This document shows positions 33,021 to 40,823 of a stretch of 55,201 nucleotides of DNA, in pieces. The stretch covers positions 1 to 55,201 of the forward strand of contig JAKATH010000007.1 of NCBI GenBank assembly GCA_021828055.1, read 5' to 3'. The notes under the pieces were generated by a model that did no database searches, was not told the DNA's origin, and was given only the letters and a program-made list of their open reading frames with translations. This DNA comes from Actinomycetes bacterium (GTDB lineage: Bacteria; Actinomycetota; Acidimicrobiia; Acidimicrobiales; RAAP-2). Both the position numbers and the translations under genes were made by a program. Within the stretch, counting starts at the first letter, position 1. Each line of letters opens with the position of its first letter.

Positions 33021-33877
33021 GCCGCCCACCCCTCGATGCGCCACGCTCCCGCATAGACGTTCGCGCGCCCTTCGCGGACGAAGGCTGCGAGCGTCATGTC
33101 GAGCGCATGCGCCGTGGCGACCGCGAGGCTCGAAGGCGCCGACACGGCGGCGAGCACGGGGATGCCCGCCACGGCCGCCTTCTGCACGATCTCGTAGCTG
33201 ACCCGCCCCGAGACGACCAGCACCGAGCTGGCGAGGGGCAAGCGCCGCTGCATCGCCGCCCAGCCGACGAGCTTGTCGACGGCGTTGTGCCGTCCCACGT
33301 CCTCGCGTATTGCCAGGACGGACCCGGACGTGTCGAAGAGGCCGGCGGCGTGGAGCCCTCCCGTCTGGCCGAAGACCCGCTGCCTCTCACGAAGCCGGGC
33401 CGGCAGCGCGGTGAGCACCTCCACCGTGAGCTTCTCTCCCGCAGGCACAGGAGGGCAGCGGTCCTTCAGCTGGTCGAGCATCTCGGTGCCGCACACTCCG
33501 CAGCTGGCGCTCACGACCACCTGCCGCCGCCTGCTGCCCACCTCGACGGGTTGCGCGGACGTCACGGTCACGACGTTGAACGCTTGAGGATCGCCCTCCG
33601 GCAGGCCGCAATACCTGACGGCGCGGAGGTCCGACTGGGCTGCGAGCAGGCCTTCGCAGAGGAGGAAGCCGACTGCGAGCTCGAAATCCTGACCCGGCGT
33701 GCGCATGGTGACGGCGACCGGCTCTCCGGGCCCGACAGGTCCGCCGATCCGGATCTCGAGCGGCTCTTCGCCGACGACGAGGTCGGGTCGCTCGACACGG
33801 CCGGTTGCGGACAGCGCGGTCACCATGACCTGCTCGACCGGCGCGGCCCGGCGGGTCGTGTCCGGCGCGCCCGTCAC
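33017..33877 (-). CDS. fdhD: Formate dehydrogenase accessory sulfurtransferase FdhD
   Basis: A 286-residue protein with PLEIRIGG near 40, FELAVGFLLCEGLL (~65-78), the sulfur-transfer motif CGVCG (126-130), VFGQTGGLHAAGLFD, VREDVGRHNAVDKLVG-type text and SGRVSYEIVQKAAVAGIPVLAAVSAPSSLAV. It passes sulfur from a cysteine desulfurase to the molybdenum cofactor of formate dehydrogenase. No formate dehydrogenase gene lies in the window. GTG start at 33877; operon with moaC downstream. Confidence 0.95.
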   Translation of the reverse strand: MTGAPDTTRRAAPVEQVMVTALSATGRVERPDLVVGEEPLEIRIGGPVGPGEPVAVTMRTPGQDFELAVGFLLCEGLLAAQSDLRAVRYCGLPEGDPQAFNVVTVTSAQPVEVGSRRRQVVVSASCGVCGTEMLDQLKDRCPPVPAGEKLTVEVLTALPARLRERQRVFGQTGGLHAAGLFDTSGSVLAIREDVGRHNAVDKLVGWAAMQRRLPLASSVLVVSGRVSYEIVQKAAVAGIPVLAAVSAPSSLAVATAHALDMTLAAFVREGRANVYAGAWRIEGWAA

Positions 33878-33950
33878 GGGAGACGGAGCCTCACGGCGCT
33901 GACCGTACCAGCGGCCCTATCGGCGGCCGCGCCAGAGCCGCAGCCACCGG

Positions 33951-34070
33951 AGGCCCGGCCCCTCGCCCGGAGGCCCGGCCCCTCGCCCGGAGGCCCGGCC
34001 CCTCGCCCGGAGGCCCGGCCCCTCGCCCGGGCGCCGGCTCATTGCCCGGGCGCCGGCTCATTGCCCGGGG
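33951..34070. repeat. Two adjoining tandem arrays (20 bp x4 and 19 bp x2.4) at a gene end
   Basis: Four identical units AGGCCCGGCCCCTCGCCCGG span 33951-34030. They run into units GCCCGGGCGCCGGCTCATT at 34025-34043 and 34044-34062, with a remnant to 34070. The TCA in the second 19-bp unit (34058-34060) is the stop of the DUF6457 gene, and the first unit carries a copy of it. Confidence 0.94.
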
Positions 34071-34318
34071 CCGAGCGTCGCCGCGAGCCGTTCGGCCGCA
34101 GCTCTCGCCTCCCTGGGCGGCGCTCCTGCCCGCCCTGCGAGCCAGGTGGACAGCGGAGCCGCGGTGCGCTCCGACGCGTGCGCGGCCACGCCGGCGATGG
34201 CCAGAAGGTCCTCTACCTCGTCGTCGGTCGGAGGAGTCGCGCCGAGCGCCTCGGCGAAGCGGCGAACCCACTCGGCGGCGGAGGGCTTGGAGCCGGGATC
34301 CCCGGGTGCAGTGGTCAC
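34058..34318 (-). CDS. DUF6457-like small protein
   Basis: An 86-residue acidic helical protein: SAAEWVRRFAEALGATPPTDDEVEDLLAIAGVAAHASERTAAPLSTWLAGRAGA. This is the pattern of DUF6457 proteins found next to, or fused with, MobA in actinomycetes. With fdhD and moaC beside it, a role in molybdenum cofactor or molybdoenzyme maturation is likely, although the biochemistry is unknown. GTG start at 34318. The stop lies in a 19-bp tandem duplication. Confidence 0.75.
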   Translation of the reverse strand: MTTAPGDPGSKPSAAEWVRRFAEALGATPPTDDEVEDLLAIAGVAAHASERTAAPLSTWLAGRAGAPPREARAAAERLAATLGPGQ

Positions 34319-34381
34319 ACCTCCGGTCTACCGCTTCGCCGCTCGGCGCGCGCCGCCCGCGCCCGAGACGCGACGCGGCGG

Positions 34382-36037
34382 TCAAGGACTGTCGGGAGGT
34401 GCCGGCTCCGAGCTCGACAGCCATTGCGCCGCCTCTTCGCGGTGGCGCCGGTAGTCGAGCTTCCCGCTCGGCGAACGGCCGACGGAGCGGACCACGCGCA
34501 CCCTGCGCGGCGCCTTGAAGCCGGCGAGCCGCGACTTCACGTGCTCGATCAGCTCCTCCTCGGTGGGCACCGCCTCGCCCTCCGGCTCGACGGCTGCGAC
34601 GACCATCTCCCCCAGGCGGGCGTCGGGCACGCCCACGACGGCAGCATCCCGTACGGCGGGGTGCGTCTTCAGCGCTTCCTCCACCTCTTCGGGGAAGACC
34701 TTCTCGCCTCCCGTGTTGATGGAGCTCGCGCCCCGTCCGAGGACGTGGACCGAGCCGTCCGGGAGCACCTGCGCGAAGTCGCCCGGCACCGAGTAGCGGA
34801 CTCCGTCCAGCACGACGAAGGTGGAGGCGGTCTTCTCCTCGTCCTTGTAGTAGCCGATCGGGTTGCGTCCTGCGAGGGCGAGCATGCCCACGGTCTCAGC
34901 GCCGCGCTCGGCGGGTCGGCCGTCCGGGCCGAGCACCTTGACGTCGGGCCCGAGCACGAAGTCGGCAGTCCTCGACGCGGAGGACCCTGACGAAAGCGAC
35001 GCGCCGATGCCGACGGCCTCGGTCGAGGAGAAGAAATCGAAGAGCACCATCGCCGGGCGGTGGCGCAGCAGGCCCTCTTTCACCTCTTCGCTCCACATCG
35101 CGCCCGACGACAGGATGCCGACGAGCGAGGAGAGGTCCCAGCGGCCCGGCTCCGCGTCGAGCGCCGCCAGCAGCGGGCGCGCGAACGGGTCCCCGACGAT
35201 CACGATGCCGTTGACCTGCTCGCGCTCCACCGTGTCGAAGAGCTCCGCCGGGTCCAAGTGGCGCTTCTCCAAGAGCGCCACCTTGCCGCCCTCGCTCAGG
35301 CACTCCATCGTGATGAACCCGCCAGTGCCGTGCATGAGCGGGCAGGCGGGGAGCACGGACATGCCAGGACCGTTCGCTTCGAGTGTCGCGGCGATCCCTG
35401 AGAGCCCTCTCGCCTCGTCGTAGCGACGGAACCCCGACGCGTTGGCGCGCGCGAACAGGTCGTCCTGGCGCCACATGACACCCTTGGGCATCCCCGTCGT
35501 GCCGCCGGTGTAGAGGATGACGAGGTCGTCTCCGCTGCGCCCCCACGGAGCCCGGACCCGGCCCGCCGCCGACTTGGCCGCGTCTTCGTAGCGACTCGCC
35601 CACGACGGGCACGCAGCGGTGCCGTCGTCGACCCACAGCCAGGTGCGCACGGTCGGGAGCCGCTCTCGGATGCGCTCGATGCGCCCGGCGAACGTGCCGT
35701 GGAAGACCACGGCCACGGCATCTGCGTTGCTCCAGAGGTAGACGAGCTCGTCGTCCACGTACCGGTAGTTGGTGTTCACTGGCACGGCGGCGACCTTCAC
35801 GATGCCGAAGAGGGCTTCCAGGTACTCGGGGCAGTTGTAGAGGTAGAGGGCGACTTTGTCCTGGCGCTCGATTCCCTGGTCGAGAAGGAATCTCCCGACG
35901 CCGTCCGCGCGGTGGTCCATCTCCTCCCAGCTGAGTCGCCGCTCGCCTTGGACCAACGCGGGCGCGGCGGGCTGGGTGTCGGCGATCGTCTCCCAGACGT
36001 CCGCGTAATTCCAGCTGGTTCCCTTCGGAGTCACCAT
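34382..36037 (-). CDS. Fatty-acyl-CoA synthetase (FadD type)
   Basis: A 551-residue ANL-superfamily enzyme: phosphate loop YTGGTTGMPKG (176-186), LPACPLMHGTGG, FFSSTEAVGIG (adenine-binding), YSVPGDFAQVLPDGSVHVLGRGASSINTGGEKVFPEEVEEAL, and the catalytic Lys in SPSGKLDYR near 530. It resembles the FadD17/FadD19 group that activates sterol side chains or medium/long acids in actinomycetes. Its start is 82 bp from the divergent membrane-protein gene. A thiolase and exporter are nearby, but no shared operon is evident. Confidence 0.9.
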   Translation of the reverse strand: MVTPKGTSWNYADVWETIADTQPAAPALVQGERRLSWEEMDHRADGVGRFLLDQGIERQDKVALYLYNCPEYLEALFGIVKVAAVPVNTNYRYVDDELVYLWSNADAVAVVFHGTFAGRIERIRERLPTVRTWLWVDDGTAACPSWASRYEDAAKSAAGRVRAPWGRSGDDLVILYTGGTTGMPKGVMWRQDDLFARANASGFRRYDEARGLSGIAATLEANGPGMSVLPACPLMHGTGGFITMECLSEGGKVALLEKRHLDPAELFDTVEREQVNGIVIVGDPFARPLLAALDAEPGRWDLSSLVGILSSGAMWSEEVKEGLLRHRPAMVLFDFFSSTEAVGIGASLSSGSSASRTADFVLGPDVKVLGPDGRPAERGAETVGMLALAGRNPIGYYKDEEKTASTFVVLDGVRYSVPGDFAQVLPDGSVHVLGRGASSINTGGEKVFPEEVEEALKTHPAVRDAAVVGVPDARLGEMVVAAVEPEGEAVPTEEELIEHVKSRLAGFKAPRRVRVVRSVGRSPSGKLDYRRHREEAAQWLSSSEPAPPDSP

Positions 36038-36119
36038 CTTGCGTCGAGCCTATGTCCCTTCCGGGAGCCGGAAGGTAGGCGGGAACGGCGCGCCGCGCTT
36101 GGTAGGCTGCCCGGCACTC

Positions 36120-37388
36120 GTGGTGCTCTCCCGGCAACAGGCTCCCGCGCTCCAGAGCCCCCGTGTTCACCCTGCCGGCAGCCTGGCGGACCGGACCGAC
36201 CGGCCTCTCGCGACCGCTGCGGCCGCCGCCGTCGCCGGGACGCTCTTCGTCCTCGTGCGGCTCCTCGTCGCGACGAAGGGCGACATCAGCCGGTTCGTGA
36301 TGGCCGGGCGTGACTTCGTGAACGCAACCAGCGCGCCGAAGGGGCTCTACGTCTTCCCAGGCTCGGGCTACGACGGGCAGTTCTACTACCGGCTCGCGCT
36401 CGATCCCGTGGACCTCGCCAAGACGGCGTTCGGCATCACCGTCGACGCGGGGTTCCGGTTTCAGCGCATCGGCATGTCGGCGCTCGCCTGGCTCGCGTCA
36501 GGGGGGCAGCACCAGGTGGTGCCCGAGGCCCTGGTGGCGGTCAACCTCGCCGCGCTCGTGGCCCTCGCCTGGCTCGGCGCGCTGATCGCGCACGACGCGG
36601 GCCGCCATGCCGGCTGGGGGCTCCTCGTCGCGGGGTACTGGGGCTTCCTCTTCAGCATCGGGCGGGATCTGCCCGAGGTGCTCGCAAGCTGCTTCCTGGT
36701 CGGGGGGCTCGTCGCGCTCCGCAGGGCACGCCCGGTGCTCGCAAGCTGCTTCCTGGTCGGGGGGCTCGTCGCGCTCCGCAGGGCACGCCCGGTGCTCGCA
36801 GGTCTCGTCCTCTCGTGTGCGGTGCTCACGCTGGAGACGACCCTCGACGTCGTCATCGCCGTCGGGGTGGTCGCGCTGGTCCAGATCCTCCGCCGCACCC
36901 GCCGCCCCGGGGTGCAGGACCTGGCTTGGGTGATGCCAGGGCTTGCGTTCGCCGGGTGGCAGGTCACCGGGCTCGCGATGACCGGTGCCCTGCCCATGCG
37001 CTCCGACACGGGGGACAACCTCGGCGTACCGGCCGTGAACATGGTCGGTGCAGTCGTTCACTTCCTCACCCACATCACCTCGGCTTCGTCGCTCCTGTGG
37101 CTCGCCGAGCTCACCGTGCTCGGGATCGTGACCCTCTTCGCGGCATGGTCGCTGCCGCGCTCCAGAGTGCCGTCGTGGGAGAAGACGGCGTGGGTTGTCG
37201 CGTCGCTCGTCGCGGTCTCGCTCGCGCGGGGCGTGTGGTACGGGCATGCCACATTCCGCGGCTTCGAGGACGTCTACCTCCTGTCCACCATCGTCCTCAT
37301 CGGCTCACGCCATCGCCTGTGGCTGCCGGCGGCGCTGGTCGCTGTGGCGTGGGCCGTGACCTTCGCGCACCACGTGGTCGACCTCTGA
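36120..37388 (+). CDS. Polytopic membrane protein, GT-C-like, with a duplicated membrane helix
   Basis: A 422-residue protein starting at GTG 36120. About nine hydrophobic spans begin at ~38. The first extracytoplasmic loop contains YVFPGSGYDGQFYYRLALDPVDL, a pattern seen in uncharacterised GT-C-fold membrane proteins of actinomycetes. Residues ~187-224 contain LASCFLVGGLVALRRARPV twice in a row, giving an extra hydrophobic segment followed by RRAR. Enzymatic function is unknown. It is divergent from the acyl-CoA synthetase and convergent with the riboflavin synthase gene. Confidence 0.7.
   Translation: MVLSRQQAPALQSPRVHPAGSLADRTDRPLATAAAAAVAGTLFVLVRLLVATKGDISRFVMAGRDFVNATSAPKGLYVFPGSGYDGQFYYRLALDPVDLAKTAFGITVDAGFRFQRIGMSALAWLASGGQHQVVPEALVAVNLAALVALAWLGALIAHDAGRHAGWGLLVAGYWGFLFSIGRDLPEVLASCFLVGGLVALRRARPVLASCFLVGGLVALRRARPVLAGLVLSCAVLTLETTLDVVIAVGVVALVQILRRTRRPGVQDLAWVMPGLAFAGWQVTGLAMTGALPMRSDTGDNLGVPAVNMVGAVVHFLTHITSASSLLWLAELTVLGIVTLFAAWSLPRSRVPSWEKTAWVVASLVAVSLARGVWYGHATFRGFEDVYLLSTIVLIGSRHRLWLPAALVAVAWAVTFAHHVVDL
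36678..36791 (+). repeat. 57-bp in-frame tandem duplication of one membrane segment
   Basis: Identical 57-bp units at 36678-36734 and 36735-36791, beginning GTGCTCGCAAGCTGCTTCCT, plus a few bases of a third. They encode 19 residues forming one hydrophobic stretch and its positive flank. Confidence 0.96.
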
Positions 37389-37471
37389 CGGCCTGCCCCC
37401 CGGGCTCGGCGGCCTGCGCCCCTCGGGCTCGACGGCCTGCGCCCCGGGCTCGACGGCCTGCGCCCCTCGGG
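37383..37471. repeat. 21-23-bp tandem array, 4 copies, at a convergent junction
   Basis: Four variants of CTCGACGGCCTGCGCCCC(T)CGGG start at 37383, 37405, 37428 and 37449. The first contains the stop of the membrane-protein gene (CTCTGACGG), so the array starts at the gene end and fills the gap to the riboflavin synthase stop. Confidence 0.9.
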
Positions 37472-37480
37472 CTCGGCCCT

Positions 37481-37963
37481 CTACGCCCGCCCTGTGATCG
37501 GCCCGGCGTCCGCGTACCCCTGGCGCACGCCTTTTCCCGCGCGGCGCGCGAGCTGTTCGGGCTCGTAGAGCATCCAGTAGGCGTTCCTCGCGTGCTTGCG
37601 GGACCGTTCCTCGAACACCGCGACGAGGTCCGCGGGGTCCTCTTCTTCGTCCTCGTGGACGAAGACCTCCAGGATCGGGGTGCTCGTCATGAGCTGCGCC
37701 AGCATGATCCCCGTCGACGCCTCGTGGGCGCAAGCCTTGTCGATCGGCGCCTTGCCGGGCATCCCGAGGGCCACCACGATCCGGCAGCCCTCGATCTCGA
37801 TCAGCTGTTTCGCCGCGACCGCGAGGTCCTTGAAGCCGGGTACCGTCCGGCGCACGATCTCGAACCGCTCGCCGTACCCGGGGCACTCCCGCAGCTCGCT
37901 GACGGCCTCCGCGCCCATGTCGAAGCGGGCGAACATCGTGTCCACGATCCCGATCTTGTCCAC
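37481..37963 (-). CDS. ribC: Riboflavin synthase, archaeal type
   Basis: A 160-residue protein beginning at GTG 37963 with DKIGIVDTMFARFDMGAEAV. It continues with RRTVPGFKDLAVAAKQLIE, EGCRIVVALGMPGKAPIDKACAHEASTGIMLAQLMT and ILEVFVHEDEEE. These are the conserved blocks of the small pentameric riboflavin synthase of archaea, which resembles lumazine synthase and is unrelated to the two-domain bacterial RibE. Length matches that family (~155). It dismutates two 6,7-dimethyl-8-ribityllumazine molecules to riboflavin. The enzyme type is uncommon in bacteria. No other rib gene is nearby; flavin also links to F420 through a shared pyrimidine intermediate. Confidence 0.85.
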   Translation of the reverse strand: MDKIGIVDTMFARFDMGAEAVSELRECPGYGERFEIVRRTVPGFKDLAVAAKQLIEIEGCRIVVALGMPGKAPIDKACAHEASTGIMLAQLMTSTPILEVFVHEDEEEDPADLVAVFEERSRKHARNAYWMLYEPEQLARRAGKGVRQGYADAGPITGRA

Positions 37964-38084
37964 GCCGTCATTCTCGCGTGGAGCGCGCTCGAGCGGGCCG
38001 CTGGCGCGCTGCCGATCCGCCGCGCCGGCCGCGTCCCTTCGTCCGGCCAGCGCGCACGAGCGGTGAGCCGTCCGAGATCGATGG

Positions 38085-38169
38085 CCGCCGCGCTCGGCCC
38101 AGCCCGCGCGCTCGGCCCAGCCCGCGCGCTCGGCCCAGCCCGCGCGCTCGGCCCAGCCCGCGCGCTCGG
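38085..38169. repeat. 18-bp tandem array, ~4.7 copies, in an otherwise empty gap
   Basis: Units AGCCCGCGCGCTCGGCCC repeat from 38101 with partial copies on both sides. It lies in the 345-bp gap (37964-38308) between the divergent riboflavin synthase and MptB-like genes. Apart from the array I see only a short A-rich patch (GGCAAAAATGG, ~38291-38301) before the MptB-like start. Confidence 0.93.
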
Positions 38170-38308
38170 CCGGCGGTCGCGGCCGGCCCCGGTGGCGGAC
38201 GGGCGCCGCAAAGGCTCCTCCGGCCCCAGCCCGCGGCCTTCGCCCGGGGAGCACGGGGCGAGGTCGTTGCTGGCATGGAGCCTCTGCATTCGGCAAAAAT
38301 GGGCCGCC

Positions 38309-39904
38309 ATGCTTGCAGCATTGAGGCGTCGCGTCGCGGCCGGGCTCAGCCGTCAAGACGCCGAGATGCCATCCCTGCGTCGCCTGGGCGTCGCCGGCGC
38401 GATCGCGGGCGCGGCCGTCGTCGCAGGCGCGATCGCGGGCGGCCCGAGCTTCGTCTCGCACCTGCCCGGCGCATGGTTCTTCGGGACGCCCGGCGGGCCG
38501 CTCGCGTTCCTCGGGACGGGCTCGAAGCGGGCTCCCGCGCTGAGCATCCTCGGCGTGTACGGGGGATTGGCGGCGCTGAGCGCGCTCTGGTGGCGCCTGC
38601 TGCGGGCCCTCTGGCGCAATCCCGGCGTCCCGGTGCGGTCGGTCGTGCGTGTGCTCGTCGCGTGGGTCGTCCCCTTCGCGGTCGCCCCGCCGCTCTTCAG
38701 CAGGGACGTCTACAGCTACGCCGGCCAGGGGGCGATGGTCTCGTTCCACATCAACCCCTACCTCTACGGACCGGGAGTGCTCGGCGCGACCCGGTTCAAC
38801 CTGCTCGCCGACCCTCTCTGGGCCCACACCCCCTCGCCGTACGGCCCGACGTTCCTCTCGCTCGACGGGCTCGTCACGCAGCTCTCGGGCCACCAGGTGC
38901 TCCCCGACCTCGTCTTGCTGCGGCTGCTCTCGGTCGTCGGCGTCGCGCTCATCGCCGCCGGGCTGCCGACCCTCGCGCGCAGCGTGGGCCGCGACCCTGC
39001 CGCAGCCGTGGTGCTCGGCGCGGGCAGCCCGATCGTGCTCTCGACGCTCATCGGCGGCGCGCACAACGACGGGCTCATGGTCGGGCTCCTCGTCGCCGGC
39101 CTGGCGGCGTGGAAACGCTGGGGCCCCGTCTCCGGGATCGTCCTCTGCGCCCTCGCCACCGGGGTCAAGGCGCCTGCAGCGCTGGGCATCGTGCTCATCG
39201 GGTGGAACTGGGCGGGGAGTCGTGCACGCACCCGCGAACGGATCGCCCGGACGCTCGGCGCGGGCGCCATCGGTGCGGCCGTGCTGGCCGCGCTCTCGGC
39301 AGTCTCGGGCGTCGGCTGGGGCTGGGTGCTCACCATCACGGCGGAGGACAAGGTCTCCACCGGCGTGACCCCGGTGGACGCCGCCGCTCACGTGCTCGCG
39401 GGGATGCTGCATCTCGTCGGCGTCCCGGTCCACCTGTCCTCGCTGCGGACGGTCACGGCCGCCACGGGGCTCGTCGTCGCGGTCGTCGTCGGGACCTGGC
39501 TGCTCTGGCAGTCGCCGCGCATCGGCGAGCTGCGCGCGCTCGGCCTCGCCCTCCTCCTGCTCGCGCTCTTGGGCCCGGTCCTGTGGGCGTGGTACCTCAC
39601 GTGGGGGCTCGTGGCGCTCGCGCCGGTCGCCACGGGCTCGCTCCGGCGCGTGCTCGTGTGGCTCTCCATCGCGGAGACGCTGGTGGGGGCGTCGTCGGTC
39701 CTGGGCATCGTCCACGCGTTCGGCCGCTTCCACGCGCTGACCGACGCGATGGTGGTGTTGGGGATCGCGGCCGTGACGTACTCGGTGATGTCTGCGAGGT
39801 TCATTGCGGACCGGGGCCGCTGGGCGAGGCTGTCTCTCGGGCGGCCCGTCGCTCGGCCCGCCACGGCGCCGCTCGGCTCGCCCGGACCCGTGCGGGAGGG
39901 GTGA
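38309..39904 (+). CDS. MptB-like polyprenyl-phosphomannose mannosyltransferase (GT-C)
   Basis: A 531-residue polytopic protein with roughly 12 spans. The first periplasmic loop carries the GT-C signature FSRDVYSYAGQGAMVSFHINPYLYGP (SRDVYSY at 131-137). Further family blocks are SPYGPTFLSLDGLVTQLSGH and GGAHNDGLMVGLLVAGLAAWKRW...GVKAPAALGIVLIGWNW. These match MptA/MptB alpha-1,6-mannosyltransferases, which extend lipomannan with polyprenyl-phosphomannose. This gives an end use for the mannose genes (SIS isomerase, ManB, ManC-like) elsewhere in the window. Start ATG 38309; an internal ATG at 38366 is possible. Confidence 0.85.
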   Translation: MLAALRRRVAAGLSRQDAEMPSLRRLGVAGAIAGAAVVAGAIAGGPSFVSHLPGAWFFGTPGGPLAFLGTGSKRAPALSILGVYGGLAALSALWWRLLRALWRNPGVPVRSVVRVLVAWVVPFAVAPPLFSRDVYSYAGQGAMVSFHINPYLYGPGVLGATRFNLLADPLWAHTPSPYGPTFLSLDGLVTQLSGHQVLPDLVLLRLLSVVGVALIAAGLPTLARSVGRDPAAAVVLGAGSPIVLSTLIGGAHNDGLMVGLLVAGLAAWKRWGPVSGIVLCALATGVKAPAALGIVLIGWNWAGSRARTRERIARTLGAGAIGAAVLAALSAVSGVGWGWVLTITAEDKVSTGVTPVDAAAHVLAGMLHLVGVPVHLSSLRTVTAATGLVVAVVVGTWLLWQSPRIGELRALGLALLLLALLGPVLWAWYLTWGLVALAPVATGSLRRVLVWLSIAETLVGASSVLGIVHAFGRFHALTDAMVVLGIAAVTYSVMSARFIADRGRWARLSLGRPVARPATAPLGSPGPVREG

Positions 39905-39941
39905 GCGGTCCACGACGGTCGAACGGCGCGCCCGTGGCCCG

Positions 39942-40781
39942 TCAGCGCAACAGGCGCGAAAGCCTCCGGTCGGCGAGCACGGTCCCGCCCGTCTGGCACG
40001 TGCAGTAGGCGACCTCGTAGGACTCGAACGAGACGCGGCGGATCGTCGCGCCGCAACGCGGGCAGTGATCGCCCGCCCGCCCGTGGATGCGGAAGTGCGC
40101 ACCGAGCCGCCCTTCGGACAGCCCGCCCTTGCGCCCGCGTTCGGCCTCGAGCCCTTCGGCGAGCACGTGCCCGATCGCGGCGAGCAGCCGCTCCCTGGCA
40201 TCGGAGTCGAGAGAGCCGACGGCGGCGAACGGCGAGAGCTGCGCCCGGTGGAGCGCGTCGTCGGTGCATCCCCGCCCGATCCCAGCGACCACCTGCTGGT
40301 CGCGCAGCCACGTGTACAGGCGCCGCGGGCTCTGGTCGTGACGGACCAGCTCGGCGAACGCCTCGCTGTCGGCTTCCGGCCCGAGGGTCGCGAGCGGGCC
40401 CTGGTCGTCCGGGCCGAGCACCCACCATCCCGCCTTGCGCTGCGTACCGTGCTCGCGGACGAGGATCGCGGCCGGGGGATCCGAGAACGTCAAGCGTACG
40501 AGCGCCCCGCGCGGGCGCGTCGCCTTGGGCGGCGCCTCGAGATCGACCCGCCCTGCCTGGGAGAGATGCAGCGCGATGCGGTGCCCGCCCTCGAAGCACA
40601 AGAGCGCGTACTTCCCGCGCCTGGTCACCCGCTCGATCCGCCGCCCGACGAGCACGCCCGGCGCGGGCTCGGCCGTCTTCAGGCTCGCGAACCCGAGAAG
40701 GTCGGCTCGCTCGAGCACCGCCCCCCCGAGCGCGGCATCGAGCCGTTCGGCCAACGCCTGCATCTGCGGCATCTCCGGCAC
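39942..40781 (-). CDS. Fpg/Nei family DNA glycosylase
   Basis: A 279-residue base-excision glycosylase. The catalytic Pro2-Glu3 is present in MPEMPQMQAL, and the conserved Lys57 is in TRRGKYALL. The helix-two-turn-helix is GIGRGCTDDALHRAQLSP, and the C-terminal zinc finger has CPRC and CTC. The N-terminal MPEMPQMQ differs from the classical MPELPEVE, pointing to an actinobacterial Nei-like subgroup acting on oxidised bases. It stands alone, 43 bp downstream of the amidase stop on the same strand, and is convergent with the MptB-like gene. Confidence 0.9.
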   Translation of the reverse strand: MPEMPQMQALAERLDAALGGAVLERADLLGFASLKTAEPAPGVLVGRRIERVTRRGKYALLCFEGGHRIALHLSQAGRVDLEAPPKATRPRGALVRLTFSDPPAAILVREHGTQRKAGWWVLGPDDQGPLATLGPEADSEAFAELVRHDQSPRRLYTWLRDQQVVAGIGRGCTDDALHRAQLSPFAAVGSLDSDARERLLAAIGHVLAEGLEAERGRKGGLSEGRLGAHFRIHGRAGDHCPRCGATIRRVSFESYEVAYCTCQTGGTVLADRRLSRLLR

Positions 40782-40823
40782 GGCGGCTCGCTCTCGGGGT
40801 GTCCCTGGACGGGCTGGGACGGG

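Noticed and set aside
33951-34070. GC-rich arrays as intrinsic terminators only
   Set aside because: Many units can form hairpins, but lack T-tracts, and similar arrays occur inside coding sequence in frame, so a terminator role cannot explain the class.
37481-40201. A 906-codon minus-strand open frame as one giant gene
   Set aside because: Only its last 160 codons (riboflavin synthase) have protein character. The upstream part is the antisense shadow of the MptB-like gene and the 18-bp array.
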